A stretch of 64,000 nucleotides of DNA from the NCBI GenBank assembly GCA_963930955.1, contig OZ006967.1, positions 1,178,001 through 1,242,000 of the forward strand, read 5' to 3'. Made by a program: the position numbers and the translations under genes. Under the pieces are notes generated by a model, which searched no databases, was not told the origin of the DNA, and was given only the letters and a program-made list of their open reading frames with translations. This document shows positions 32,778 to 40,631 of this stretch, piece after piece; positions within the stretch are counted from its first letter, which is position 1, and every line of letters starts with the position of its first letter. This DNA is from Scatomonas sp963930955 (lineage in GTDB: Bacteria > Bacillota > Clostridia > Lachnospirales > Lachnospiraceae).

Positions 32778-34862
32778 GTGGCGAAATATCTGGTTATTGT
32801 AGAATCGCCGGCAAAGGTGAAAACCGTTAAGAAATTTCTGGGAGCCAATTATGAAGTGGCGGCTTCCAACGGGCATGTAAGGGATCTGCCCAAAAGCCAG
32901 CTGGGGATCGATGTGGAACATGATTTTGAGCCGAAATATATTACAATCCGGGGCAAGGGAGAACTTCTGGCTTCTCTGCGGAAAGCGGCGAAAAAGGCGG
33001 ACCGGGTCTATCTGGCTACGGATCCCGACCGGGAGGGAGAGGCCATTTCCTGGCATCTTTCCAAAGCCTTAAAGCTGGATGATAAAAAGATGCGCAGAAT
33101 TACTTTTAATGAAATTACCAAAACCGCTGTAAAAGCATCCCTGAAGGAAGCCCGGGCCATCGATATGAATCTGGTGGACGAGCAGCAGGCCAGAAGATGT
33201 CTGGACCGGATGGTGGGTTATGAAATCAGCCCGCTTCTCTGGAAAAAGATCAAAAGAGGTTTAAGCGCCGGCCGGGTACAGTCTGTGGCTCTGCGGATTA
33301 TCGGTGACCGGGAAGAGGAGATTAATGCGTTTATTCCGCAGGAATACTGGAGTCTGGACGGGGAATTTCAGATTCCCGGGGAAAAGAAGCCGCTGACCGC
33401 GCATTTTTATGGAAAAGGGAAAGAAAAGATAGAAATATCTTCAGAGGAACAGCTGGATCAGATTCTGAAAGAGCTGGAGGGCGCGCCGGTATCCGTAGCT
33501 GAGATACGCAGAGGGGAAAGAAGGAAGAAGGCGCCGCTGCCTTTTACCACCAGTACGCTGCAGCAGGAAGCGGCCAAGGTGCTGAATTTTTCCACCCAGA
33601 AGACCATGCGGCTTGCCCAGCAGCTGTACGAAGGCATTGAAATAAAAGGAAACGGTACGGTGGGTCTGATCTCCTATCTGAGAACAGATTCTACCCGTAT
33701 TTCCGAGGAGGCGGATCTGGCGGCCAGGGCTTATATCCGGGAACAGTACGGAGAAGCTTACGCCGCTAAAAACGAAACCACCGGCAATCAGAACAAGAAG
33801 GCCCAGGACGCCCATGAGGCCATCCGTCCCACGGACGTTTCCAGAACGCCGGTGGTAATGAAGGAATCCCTGTCCAGAGATCAGCTCCGGCTGTATCAGC
33901 TGATCTGGAAGCGGTTCGTGGCCAGCCGTATGGAGCCGGCTGTGTATGAAACGGTGTCCGCAGACATCCGGGCAGGGATGTATTCCTTCCGGGCCGCAGC
34001 CTCCCGGATCAAATTTGATGGATTTATGTCGGTTTACACAGAAGAAGACGAGGAGAAAAAAGATAACTGCGTTCAGCTTCGAAGTCTGGATCAGGATACA
34101 GAACTGAAGCTTTTAAAATATGAAAAAGAGCAGCATTTTACCCAGCCCCCGGCCCACTATACGGAGGCGTCCCTGGTAAAGACCCTGGAAGAGCTGGGGA
34201 TCGGCCGTCCCAGCACCTACGCGCCTACCATCAGCACCATTATCAACCGCAGATATGTGGCCAAGGAAAACAAAAACCTGTATATGACGGAACTGGGAGA
34301 AGTTGTCAACAACATGATGAAGCAGGCGTTCCCCAGTATCGTGGATGTGAACTTTACCGCCAACATGGAAGGGCTGCTGGACTGTGTGGGAGACGGCAAG
34401 GTGGCCTGGAAGACGGTAGTAAAGAATTTCTGGCCGGATCTGTCCGAGGCTGTAAAAAAAGCGGAGCAGGAGCTGGAGCAGGTGCAGATCGAAGACGAGG
34501 TTACGGATGTGGTCTGCGATCTGTGCGGCCGCAATATGGTGGTGAAGTACGGTCCCCACGGCAGATTTCTGGCCTGCCCCGGTTTTCCGGACTGCCGGAA
34601 TACGAAGCCGTATCTGGAGAAAATCGGGGTGAAATGCCCCAAATGCGGCGGGGAAGTGATTTTGCGGAAAACAAAAAAAGGCCGCAGGTATTATGGATGC
34701 GAAAACAATCCGGACTGTGATTTTATGACCTGGCAGAAACCTTCTAACAAAAAATGTCCCAGATGCGGGGGCTATATGCTGGAAAAAGGAAAACGTCTGG
34801 TTTGCGCGGATGAAAAATGCGGCTATGTGGAAGCCAGAAAAGAAACTGACTTTACTGAATAA
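32778..34862 (+). CDS. topA: DNA topoisomerase I
   Basis: Type IA topoisomerase that relaxes negative supercoils. About 694 residues: TOPRIM domain with VIVESPAKVKTVKKFLG and LATDPDREGEAISWHL, the catalytic tyrosine Tyr300 in SYLRTDSTRIS, and three C-terminal zinc-ribbon modules with CxxC pairs (CDLCGRN...CPGFPDC, CPKCGGE...CENNPDC, CPRCGGY...CADEKC). The third module has the usual spacing, so all three look able to bind zinc. The start is GTG 32778, seven bases after AGGAGG; MAKYLVIVESPAK is then the N-terminus. Followed by codY with its own promoter. Confidence 0.97.
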   Translation: MAKYLVIVESPAKVKTVKKFLGANYEVAASNGHVRDLPKSQLGIDVEHDFEPKYITIRGKGELLASLRKAAKKADRVYLATDPDREGEAISWHLSKALKLDDKKMRRITFNEITKTAVKASLKEARAIDMNLVDEQQARRCLDRMVGYEISPLLWKKIKRGLSAGRVQSVALRIIGDREEEINAFIPQEYWSLDGEFQIPGEKKPLTAHFYGKGKEKIEISSEEQLDQILKELEGAPVSVAEIRRGERRKKAPLPFTTSTLQQEAAKVLNFSTQKTMRLAQQLYEGIEIKGNGTVGLISYLRTDSTRISEEADLAARAYIREQYGEAYAAKNETTGNQNKKAQDAHEAIRPTDVSRTPVVMKESLSRDQLRLYQLIWKRFVASRMEPAVYETVSADIRAGMYSFRAAASRIKFDGFMSVYTEEDEEKKDNCVQLRSLDQDTELKLLKYEKEQHFTQPPAHYTEASLVKTLEELGIGRPSTYAPTISTIINRRYVAKENKNLYMTELGEVVNNMMKQAFPSIVDVNFTANMEGLLDCVGDGKVAWKTVVKNFWPDLSEAVKKAEQELEQVQIEDEVTDVVCDLCGRNMVVKYGPHGRFLACPGFPDCRNTKPYLEKIGVKCPKCGGEVILRKTKKGRRYYGCENNPDCDFMTWQKPSNKKCPRCGGYMLEKGKRLVCADEKCGYVEARKETDFTE

Positions 34863-34872
34863 TCTGAAAAAT
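34858..34872 (+). promoter_or_regulatory. CodY-box-like site upstream of codY
   Basis: Twelve of fifteen positions match the CodY consensus AATTTTCWGAAAATT. It overlaps the topA stop codon and ends 13 bases before the -35 of the codY promoter, which fits autoregulation. Confidence 0.45.
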
Positions 34873-34885
34873 ATCCGGAAAACCA

Positions 34886-34914
34886 TTGATTTTTTCAAGA
34901 ATGCATGATAAACT
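34886..34914 (+). promoter_or_regulatory. Sigma-A promoter of codY
   Basis: TTGATT (34886-34891), a 17-base spacer and TAAACT (34909-34914), 47 bases before the codY ATG. Confidence 0.6.
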
Positions 34915-34960
34915 TTCTATAAATAGGAATAGGGGTGAAAAAGGACGGAAGGAGAATAGA

Positions 34961-35773
34961 ATGAGCGTACAATTGTTAGACAAGACCAGGAAAATTAACA
35001 AACTGCTTCACAACAATAACTCTACGAAGGTTGTGTTTAACGACATCTGTCAGGTGATGATGGAATGCCTCGATTCCAATATCCTGGTCATCAGTAAGAA
35101 GGGTAAGGTATTGGGAGTAAGCCTTTGTTCTGGTGTAGAGGAGATCAAAGAGCTGATTGATGACAAAGTAGGCGGCTATGTGGACGCACTGTTAAACGAC
35201 AGATTTTTAAGCGTCCTTTCCACCAAGGAGAACGTGAATCTGGAAACCCTTGGCTTTGTTGGGGAAAATACCAATAAGTACACAGCTATCATCAATCCCA
35301 TTGAGATTGCGGGAGAGAGGCTGGGAACCGTGTTCATGTACAGATTCTCACCCCAGTATGACATTGACGACATCATTGTCAGCGAATATGGAACTACAGT
35401 GGTAGGCCTGGAGATGATGCGCTCGGTCAATGAGGAGAATGTAGAGGAAAACCGCAAGATCCAGGTTGTAAAGTCAGCCTTCAGTACCCTTTCTTTCTCA
35501 GAATTGGAAGCGATCATTCATATTTTCGAGGAACTGGACGGCGAGGAGGGAATCCTGGTGGCCAGCAAGATCGCGGACCGAGTGGGAATTACCCGTTCCG
35601 TAATCGTCAACGCCCTGCGTAAATTTGAGAGCGCGGGGGTCATTGAATCCCGGTCCAGCGGCATGAAGGGAACGTATATCAAAGTACTGAACGACTATAT
35701 CTTTGATGAACTGAAAGAAATCAAGAGCAAGAAAAAATCAGAAAAAGAAAAACAGAAACAAGAAGAAAAATGA
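34961..35773 (+). CDS. codY: Global nutritional repressor CodY
   Basis: DNA-binding regulator that senses GTP and branched-chain amino acids and represses nitrogen, amino-acid and adaptation genes during good nutrition. 270 residues, slightly longer than the roughly 260 of the family because of a Lys/Glu-rich tail. N-terminal GAF ligand domain (about 1-155), a linker helix, and the C-terminal winged helix with ASKIADRVGITRSVIVNALRKF and GVIESRSSGMKGTYIKVLN. The ATG at 34961 follows GAAGGAG. Candidate target boxes in this window are upstream of codY itself and of the PPK2 gene. Confidence 0.97.
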   Translation: MSVQLLDKTRKINKLLHNNNSTKVVFNDICQVMMECLDSNILVISKKGKVLGVSLCSGVEEIKELIDDKVGGYVDALLNDRFLSVLSTKENVNLETLGFVGENTNKYTAIINPIEIAGERLGTVFMYRFSPQYDIDDIIVSEYGTTVVGLEMMRSVNEENVEENRKIQVVKSAFSTLSFSELEAIIHIFEELDGEEGILVASKIADRVGITRSVIVNALRKFESAGVIESRSSGMKGTYIKVLNDYIFDELKEIKSKKKSEKEKQKQEEK

Positions 35774-35788
35774 TTTGATATCATTGGA

Positions 35789-35838
35789 AGAGACCATGGC
35801 AAAACCGTTTCAGAAACGGAAGAATGGTCTCTTTTTTT
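35789..35838 (+). terminator. Intrinsic terminator of codY
   Basis: Outer stem AGAGACCAT/ATGGTCTCT (35789-35797 with 35824-35832), an inner CCGTTT/AAACGG stem, then seven T residues (35832-35838). Confidence 0.92.
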
Positions 35839-35978
35839 ATCGTGCCTGGGGAAACTTCTAAATGAAATATGCAGGGCGCCGGTTCCAGTAAAAAAAATTA
35901 AAAATAAGAAAAAAGGAGATAATAAAAGATATAATAAGAGAAAAAGAGATAAACCTAAAATAAAGCCGGAATTCCCGG

Positions 35979-36007
35979 TTGCTAAAATAAGGCAAATTAA
36001 CTAATAT
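35979..36007 (+). promoter_or_regulatory. Sigma-A promoter of groES-groEL
   Basis: TTGCTA (35979-35984), a 17-base spacer and TAATAT (36002-36007), with the CIRCE operator immediately downstream at the expected transcription start. Confidence 0.75.
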
Positions 36008-36019
36008 AAGTATCGTCAA

Positions 36020-36046
36020 GTAGCACTCGATTGAAATGAGTGCTAA
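36020..36046 (+). promoter_or_regulatory. CIRCE operator of groES-groEL
   Basis: GTAGCACTC, nine-base spacer, GAGTGCTAA: one mismatch in the outermost base of the first arm compared with the site before hrcA. HrcA repression of groESL is expected. Confidence 0.95.
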
Positions 36047-36083
36047 TAAAAAGGAACAGAATGCAGCAAGGAGGCAATATAGA

Positions 36084-36356
36084 ATGAAATTAGTACCATT
36101 AGGAGACAGAGTTGTATTAAAACAGATGGAAGCCGAAGAGAAAACCAAATCCGGAATCATCCTTACCTCTCAGGCCCAGGAGAAACCCCAGGAAGCGGAA
36201 GTTATCGCAGTGGGACCGGGAACAGAAGATGTAAAGATGGAAGTAAAAGCCGGAGATAAGGTAATCTATTCCAAATATGCCGGAACCGAAGTAAAACTGG
36301 ACGGCGAAGAGTACATCGTGGTAAAGCAGGGCGACATCCTGGCAATTGTAGAGTAA
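36084..36356 (+). CDS. groES: Co-chaperonin GroES
   Basis: Lid of the GroEL folding chamber. 90 residues, near the usual 94. Family features: KLVPLGDRVVLKQMEAEEKT, the mobile loop SGIILTSQAQEK that contacts GroEL, and DKVIYSKYAGTEVKLDGEEY. CAAGGAGGC before the ATG at 36084. Transcribed with groEL 43 bases downstream. Confidence 0.97.
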   Translation: MKLVPLGDRVVLKQMEAEEKTKSGIILTSQAQEKPQEAEVIAVGPGTEDVKMEVKAGDKVIYSKYAGTEVKLDGEEYIVVKQGDILAIVE

Positions 36357-36399
36357 TCGGATTATAGAAAAATAAGTAGATAGCAGGAGGCAGAAAATC

Positions 36400-38022
36400 A
36401 TGGCAAAAGAAATTAAATACGGAGCAGACGCAAGAGCCGCTCTGGAAGCAGGTGTAAATAAACTGGCGGACACCGTAAGAGTGACCCTTGGACCCAAAGG
36501 AAGAAATGTTGTGCTGGATAAGCAGTACGGCGCTCCCCTGATCACAAACGACGGCGTAACTATCGCCAAAGAGATCGAGCTGGAGAACGGCTTCGAGAAT
36601 ATGGGCGCGCAGCTCATCAGAGAAGTAGCATCCAAGACCAATGACGTAGCCGGTGACGGAACTACCACCGCTACTGTCCTGGCTCAGGCAATGATCCACG
36701 AGGGAATGAAGAACCTGGCTGCAGGCGCCAATCCCATCGTTCTGAGAAAAGGTATGAAGAAGGCCACCGACAAGACCGTTGAGATCCTGGCCGAGATGAG
36801 CAAGGCTGTTGACGGAAAAGCTCAGATCGCCAGAGTAGCCGCTGTATCCTCCGGTGATGACGAGGTAGGCGAAATGGTTGCAGACGCCATGGAAAAAGTT
36901 TCCAAAGACGGCGTAATCACCATCGAAGAATCCAAGACCATGAAAACCGAGCTGGATCTGGTAGAAGGTATGCAGTTTGACCGGGGCTATGTTTCCGCTT
37001 ATATGGCAACCGATATGGAGAAAATGGAGGCAACTCTGGACAATCCCTATATCCTGATCACTGATAAGAAGATCAGCACCATTCAGGACATCCTGCCCCT
37101 GCTGGAGCAGATTGTTCAGTCCGGCGCAAGCCTGCTGATCATTGCCGAGGACGTAGAGGGCGAGGCTCTGTCTACCCTGATCGTCAACAAACTCCGTGGA
37201 ACCTTCAAGGTTGTAGCTGTAAAAGCTCCCGGATACGGCGACAGAAGAAAAGAGATGCTGCAGGATATCGCTATCCTTACCGGCGGCACTGTAATCTCCG
37301 AGGAAGTAGGATACGAACTGAAAGACGCTACCATGGATATGCTGGGCAAGGCAAAATCCGTGAAGGTTCAGAAAGAGAATACAGTCATTGTTGACGGATG
37401 CGGCGAGAAAAACGCAATCCAGGCAAGAATCGGACAGATCAAGGCACAGATCGCTGAGACCACCTCTGATTTCGACAGAGAGAAACTGCAGGAGCGTCTG
37501 GCAAAACTGGCCGGCGGCGTAGCAGTAATCCGTGTAGGAGCTGCCACTGAGACTGAAATGAAAGAAGCAAAACTCCGTATGGAGGATGCTCTGAACGCTA
37601 CCCGCGCAGCAGTAGAAGAAGGAATTATTGCCGGCGGCGGTTCTGCTTACGTACATGCCACCAAAGAGCTGGCTGAGTATGTAAAAGGACTGGAAGGCGA
37701 TGAGAAGACCGGTGCGAAGATCGTTCTGAAAGCACTGGAAGCTCCCCTTTCCACCATCGCAGAGAATGCCGGACTGGAAGGCTCCGTGATCATCAATAAA
37801 GTAAAAGAGTCCAAGATCGGTGTTGGATTCGATGCATACAAAGAAGAGTACGTGGATATGGTAAAAGCAGGCATCCTGGATCCCGCCAAGGTAACCAGAA
37901 GCGCTCTGCAGAACGCTACCAGCGTAGCCTCCACCCTGCTGACCACTGAGTCCGTGGTATCCACCATCAAAGAGCCCCCGGCACCTGCCCCCGCAGGCAA
38001 CCCCGGCATGGGAATGATGTAA
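36400..38022 (+). CDS. groEL: Chaperonin GroEL
   Basis: Double-ring ATP-dependent folding chamber. 540 residues. Signature pieces: RVTLGPKGRNVVLDKQYGAP and DGVTIAKEIELEN near the N-terminus, VAGDGTTTATVLAQ for ATP binding, and AAVEEGIIAGGGSAYV. The C-terminal tail is short, ending PGMGMM, instead of a long GGM repeat. AGGAGGC precedes the ATG. Codon use is highly biased. In related regulation models GroEL also feeds back on HrcA. Confidence 0.98.
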   Translation: MAKEIKYGADARAALEAGVNKLADTVRVTLGPKGRNVVLDKQYGAPLITNDGVTIAKEIELENGFENMGAQLIREVASKTNDVAGDGTTTATVLAQAMIHEGMKNLAAGANPIVLRKGMKKATDKTVEILAEMSKAVDGKAQIARVAAVSSGDDEVGEMVADAMEKVSKDGVITIEESKTMKTELDLVEGMQFDRGYVSAYMATDMEKMEATLDNPYILITDKKISTIQDILPLLEQIVQSGASLLIIAEDVEGEALSTLIVNKLRGTFKVVAVKAPGYGDRRKEMLQDIAILTGGTVISEEVGYELKDATMDMLGKAKSVKVQKENTVIVDGCGEKNAIQARIGQIKAQIAETTSDFDREKLQERLAKLAGGVAVIRVGAATETEMKEAKLRMEDALNATRAAVEEGIIAGGGSAYVHATKELAEYVKGLEGDEKTGAKIVLKALEAPLSTIAENAGLEGSVIINKVKESKIGVGFDAYKEEYVDMVKAGILDPAKVTRSALQNATSVASTLLTTESVVSTIKEPPAPAPAGNPGMGMM

Positions 38023-38031
38023 AATGAAAGC

Positions 38032-38092
38032 CCTGTCAGGCGGCCGGGCAGCGAGCGTGCTAGCACGCACAGCAGCCCGGACATCTGACAGG
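38032..38092 (+). repeat. Large three-tier hairpin after groEL
   Basis: Nested inverted repeats: CCTGTCAG/CTGACAGG (38032-38039 with 38085-38092), CCGGGC/GCCCGG (38044-38049 with 38075-38080) and a perfect 14-base palindrome GCGTGCTAGCACGC (38055-38068). No T-run follows, so it is not a standard terminator. It directly precedes the first 38-bp repeat copy. Confidence 0.8.
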
Positions 38093-38098
38093 CAAGAA

Positions 38099-38136
38099 AA
38101 TATGAGCAAGAAGGGCGTCAGGCCCGGATTGCGAAT
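38099..38136 (+). repeat. 38-bp direct repeat, copy 1
   Basis: Identical to 38204-38241 over 38 bases, starting AATATGAGCAAGAAGG and ending GGATTGCGAAT. It contains a small GGGC/GCCC inverted pair. Copies start 105 bases apart. Confidence 0.9.
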
Positions 38137-38144
38137 ATTTTCGG

Positions 38145-38178
38145 AAGCTGCGGGAGCGCTGGAAGCGCGGAGCAGCTT
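38145..38178 (+). repeat. Second hairpin of the groEL-guaB repeat region
   Basis: AAGCTGC/GCAGCTT (38145-38151 with 38172-38178) enclosing GCGCT/AGCGC (38156-38160 with 38164-38168). It lies between the two 38-bp copies, so the region reads hairpin, copy 1, hairpin, copy 2. Confidence 0.75.
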
Positions 38179-38203
38179 GCTTTCATGTAATAAAAATCCA
38201 GCC

Positions 38204-38241
38204 AATATGAGCAAGAAGGGCGTCAGGCCCGGATTGCGAAT
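38204..38241 (+). repeat. 38-bp direct repeat, copy 2
   Basis: Exact second copy of 38099-38136, followed after nine bases by the terminator hairpin. An open frame of 80 codons (38024-38266) runs through both copies and reads MSKKGVRPGLR twice, but it has no ribosome binding site and I do not call it a gene. Confidence 0.9.
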
Positions 38242-38250
38242 GCAAACTGC

Positions 38251-38286
38251 AGGAGTCATCGTGTAGACGATGGCTCCTGTTTGTGT
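38251..38286 (+). terminator. Terminator after groEL and the repeat region
   Basis: Eleven-pair stem AGGAGTCATCG/CGATGGCTCCT (38251-38261 with 38268-38278, one G-U) with a six-base loop and a T-rich tail GTTTGTGTT. Confidence 0.75.
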
Positions 38287-38322
38287 TACAATGAAGAAAA
38301 TTGCAGGCGCAAAGTTTTGCAA

Positions 38323-38351
38323 TTGACATTCCTGGGGTTTTTTGCTACACT
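38323..38351 (+). promoter_or_regulatory. Sigma-A promoter of guaB
   Basis: TTGACA (38323-38328), a 17-base spacer and TACACT (38346-38351). The transcript leader is under 35 bases, so there is no room for a purine riboswitch. Confidence 0.85.
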
Positions 38352-38385
38352 CTAGTACAAAATACGACAAAAAGGAGGAAATGAA

Positions 38386-39843
38386 ATGGGCACAATTATC
38401 GGTGAAGGCATTACTTTTGACGACGTGCTGCTGGTACCTCAGTATTCGGAGGTTACGCCCAACATGGTGGATCTGACCACTTATCTGACGAAGAAGATCA
38501 AACTAAACATTCCCATGATGAGCGCGGGAATGGATACGGTTACGGAACATCGAATGGCGATCGCTATGGCGCGTCAGGGAGGAATCGGAATTATCCACAA
38601 GAATATGACCATTGAGCAGCAGGCGGATGAGGTGGATAAGGTTAAACGTTCCGAGAACGGCGTCATCACCGACCCATTCTATTTGTCTCCCGACAATACA
38701 CTGGCGGATGCCAATAATCTTATGGCAAAATACCGGATTTCCGGCGTTCCGATTACGGAAGGCAAAAAGCTGGTAGGCATCATTACCAACCGGGATCTGA
38801 TGTTTGAGGAGGATTTTACCAAGAAGATCAAAGAGTCCATGACCTCCGAAGGGCTGATCACTGCCCGGGAGGGAGTCACTCTGGAAGAGGCCAAGAAGAT
38901 GCTGGCAAAGGCCCGCAAGGAGAAACTTCCCATCGTAGATGAGAATTTTGAACTGAAGGGTCTGATCACCATCAAAGATATCGAGAAACAGATCAAGTAT
39001 CCCCTGTCTGCCAAGGACTCTCAGGGACGTCTGCTCTGCGGAGCGGCGGTGGGAATTACCGCTAATGTTATGGAACGTGTAGAAGCTCTTAACAGAGCCC
39101 ATGTGGATGTGATCGTTATTGATTCCGCCCACGGACATTCTGCCAATATTTTCAGAACCCTGCGGGAGATCAAAGGGGCTTTTCCGGAACTCCAGGTAAT
39201 CGCCGGCAACGTGGCCACTGCGGAGGCTGCCCGGGATCTGATCGCTGCCGGAGCGGACGCGGTGAAGGTAGGAATCGGACCGGGGTCCATCTGTACCACT
39301 CGTGTGGTAGCCGGTATCGGCGTGCCACAGATAACGGCGATCATGGACTGCTATGAAGAAGCCAAGAAGACAGGAACCCCCATTATTGCCGATGGAGGAA
39401 TCAAATATTCCGGAGATATCACAAAAGCCATTGCAGCAGGCGCCAATATCTGCATGATGGGAAGTATTTTCGCGGGCTGCGATGAGAGTCCGGGAACTTT
39501 TGAACTGTATCAGGGCAGAAAATACAAAGTGTACAGGGGTATGGGGTCTATCGCCGCTATGGAAAACGGCAGTAAGGACCGATACTTCCAGGAAGACGCC
39601 AAAAAACTGGTTCCGGAAGGTGTGGAAGGCCGGGTGGCTTACAAGGGTACCCTGGAGGATACCGTGTTCCAGCTCATCGGCGGACTTCGTTCCGGAATGG
39701 GATATTGCGGCGCCAAGGATATAGAGACTCTGAAGACCACAGGAAAATTCATAAAGATTTCTGCGGCAGCTCTGAGAGAATCTCATCCGCATGATATTCA
39801 TATTACAAAAGAAGCACCGAACTACAGCGTGGAAGACAATTAA
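38386..39843 (+). CDS. guaB: Inosine-5'-monophosphate dehydrogenase
   Basis: Oxidises IMP to XMP with NAD+, the committed step to GTP. 485 residues: TIM barrel split by a pair of CBS domains (about 95-210; SGVPITEGKKLVGIITNRDL and LPIVDENFELKGLITIKD), the catalytic cysteine Cys303 in GIGPGSICTTRVV, GGIKYSGDITKAIAAGA, and the flap with YRGMGSIAAM. AAAGGAGG precedes the ATG. GTP is also the CodY co-effector, which ties this gene loosely to codY upstream. Confidence 0.97.
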   Translation: MGTIIGEGITFDDVLLVPQYSEVTPNMVDLTTYLTKKIKLNIPMMSAGMDTVTEHRMAIAMARQGGIGIIHKNMTIEQQADEVDKVKRSENGVITDPFYLSPDNTLADANNLMAKYRISGVPITEGKKLVGIITNRDLMFEEDFTKKIKESMTSEGLITAREGVTLEEAKKMLAKARKEKLPIVDENFELKGLITIKDIEKQIKYPLSAKDSQGRLLCGAAVGITANVMERVEALNRAHVDVIVIDSAHGHSANIFRTLREIKGAFPELQVIAGNVATAEAARDLIAAGADAVKVGIGPGSICTTRVVAGIGVPQITAIMDCYEEAKKTGTPIIADGGIKYSGDITKAIAAGANICMMGSIFAGCDESPGTFELYQGRKYKVYRGMGSIAAMENGSKDRYFQEDAKKLVPEGVEGRVAYKGTLEDTVFQLIGGLRSGMGYCGAKDIETLKTTGKFIKISAAALRESHPHDIHITKEAPNYSVEDN

Positions 39844-39848
39844 CGGAC

Positions 39849-39896
39849 GAGGAGGCCGGCGGATATCCAGAAAGGGAACCGCAGGCCTCCTTTTCT
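39849..39896 (+). terminator. Intrinsic terminator of guaB
   Basis: AGGAGGCC/GGCCTCCT stem (39850-39857 with 39884-39891) followed by TTTTCTATTAT. Confidence 0.8.
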
Positions 39897-39915
39897 ATTA
39901 TAAAAGGGGCAGAAT

Positions 39916-40611
39916 ATGGGGAGAAAAAGAAGACGTATGTCAAAACGGATCCGGCAGCGGCAGAGGAATCGGCGGGCTGCGCTGGTTCTGACGCTGCTGG
40001 CTCTGGGAATCCTGGGGCTGCTGTGGCTGCGGGGCAGAGATCCGGCCGCAGCCGGGGGAGAATCTCTGGTGCCCCGGACGAAAGAACTGGAAGCGGCTAT
40101 GCCGGAGATCAGAGAACAGCTGCTGACCCCAAATCCGTATTCCAGACCCCAGAACGAAATGGAAGGAATAGAGGGGATTGTGATCCATTATACAGCAAAT
40201 CCGGGAAGCTCGGCCCAGGAGAATCGGGATTATTTTGAGGGATTGAAGGATTCCGGGGCCACTTCCGCCAGCAGCCATTTTATCGTGGGTCTGGAGGGAG
40301 AGATCCTTCAATGCGTTCCGGTGGGAGAAGTGGCTTATGCATCCAACGACAGAAACAGAAACACCCTGTCCATTGAGTGCTGCCACCCGGACGCCAGCGG
40401 ACAGTTTACAGAAGCCACCTATCGTTCTCTGGTTACCCTGACGGCATGGCTGTGCGATAATTTTCAGCTGTCGGCGGATACGGTAATCCGGCACTATGAT
40501 GTGACCGGGAAGGAGTGCCCCAAATACTTTGTGGATCACCCGGAAGCCTGGGAGCAATTCCGGAAAGATACGGCAGCGCAGATGGAAACCTTGGAAACGG
40601 CAGCCACCTGA
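39916..40611 (+). CDS. N-acetylmuramoyl-L-alanine amidase (amidase_2), membrane-anchored
   Basis: Cleaves the amide bond between muramic acid and the stem peptide of peptidoglycan. 231 residues: a very basic N-terminus, a transmembrane or signal-anchor helix (about 21-39), and a zinc amidase_2/PGRP domain (about 75-220). Visible zinc ligands: His in IVIHYTANPG, His in VIRHYDVTGKECPKYF and probably the Cys of the same motif; SSHFIVGLEGEI and NRNTLSIECCHPD complete the site. No SH3b or LysM wall-binding domain. Followed 20 bases later by an HD-domain gene, with no obvious functional tie. Confidence 0.9.
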   Translation: MGRKRRRMSKRIRQRQRNRRAALVLTLLALGILGLLWLRGRDPAAAGGESLVPRTKELEAAMPEIREQLLTPNPYSRPQNEMEGIEGIVIHYTANPGSSAQENRDYFEGLKDSGATSASSHFIVGLEGEILQCVPVGEVAYASNDRNRNTLSIECCHPDASGQFTEATYRSLVTLTAWLCDNFQLSADTVIRHYDVTGKECPKYFVDHPEAWEQFRKDTAAQMETLETAAT

Positions 40612-40631
40612 GGAGGAAAAAAGAAGAAAAG

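Larger units (their letters stand above)
35839..36083 (+). other. A/T-rich intergenic region before groES
   Basis: No gene seen. About 35885-35960 is a purine-rich, very A-rich stretch with GATATAATAAGAGAAA-like runs and no T-rich partner; it may act as an UP-type or simply intrinsically bent segment. The groES promoter and CIRCE lie in the second half (listed separately). Confidence 0.6.

Noticed and set aside
38024..38266. Protein-coding gene of 80 codons after groEL
   Set aside because: No ribosome binding site, begins two bases after the groEL stop, runs through hairpins and repeats; treated as non-coding repeat sequence.
36202..38370. 722-codon open frame on the minus strand across groES-groEL
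   Set aside because: It mirrors the strongly biased codons of groEL, has no ribosome binding site or recognisable domains, and reads as low-complexity antisense. Similar long antisense frames lie opposite dnaK (11978-13468), glnN (1405-3048) and prmA (15229-17277).
38287..38385. Purine riboswitch or other leader control before guaB
   Set aside because: The predicted transcript starts near 38358, leaving under 30 bases before the start codon, and none of the conserved junction sequence of the riboswitch is present.
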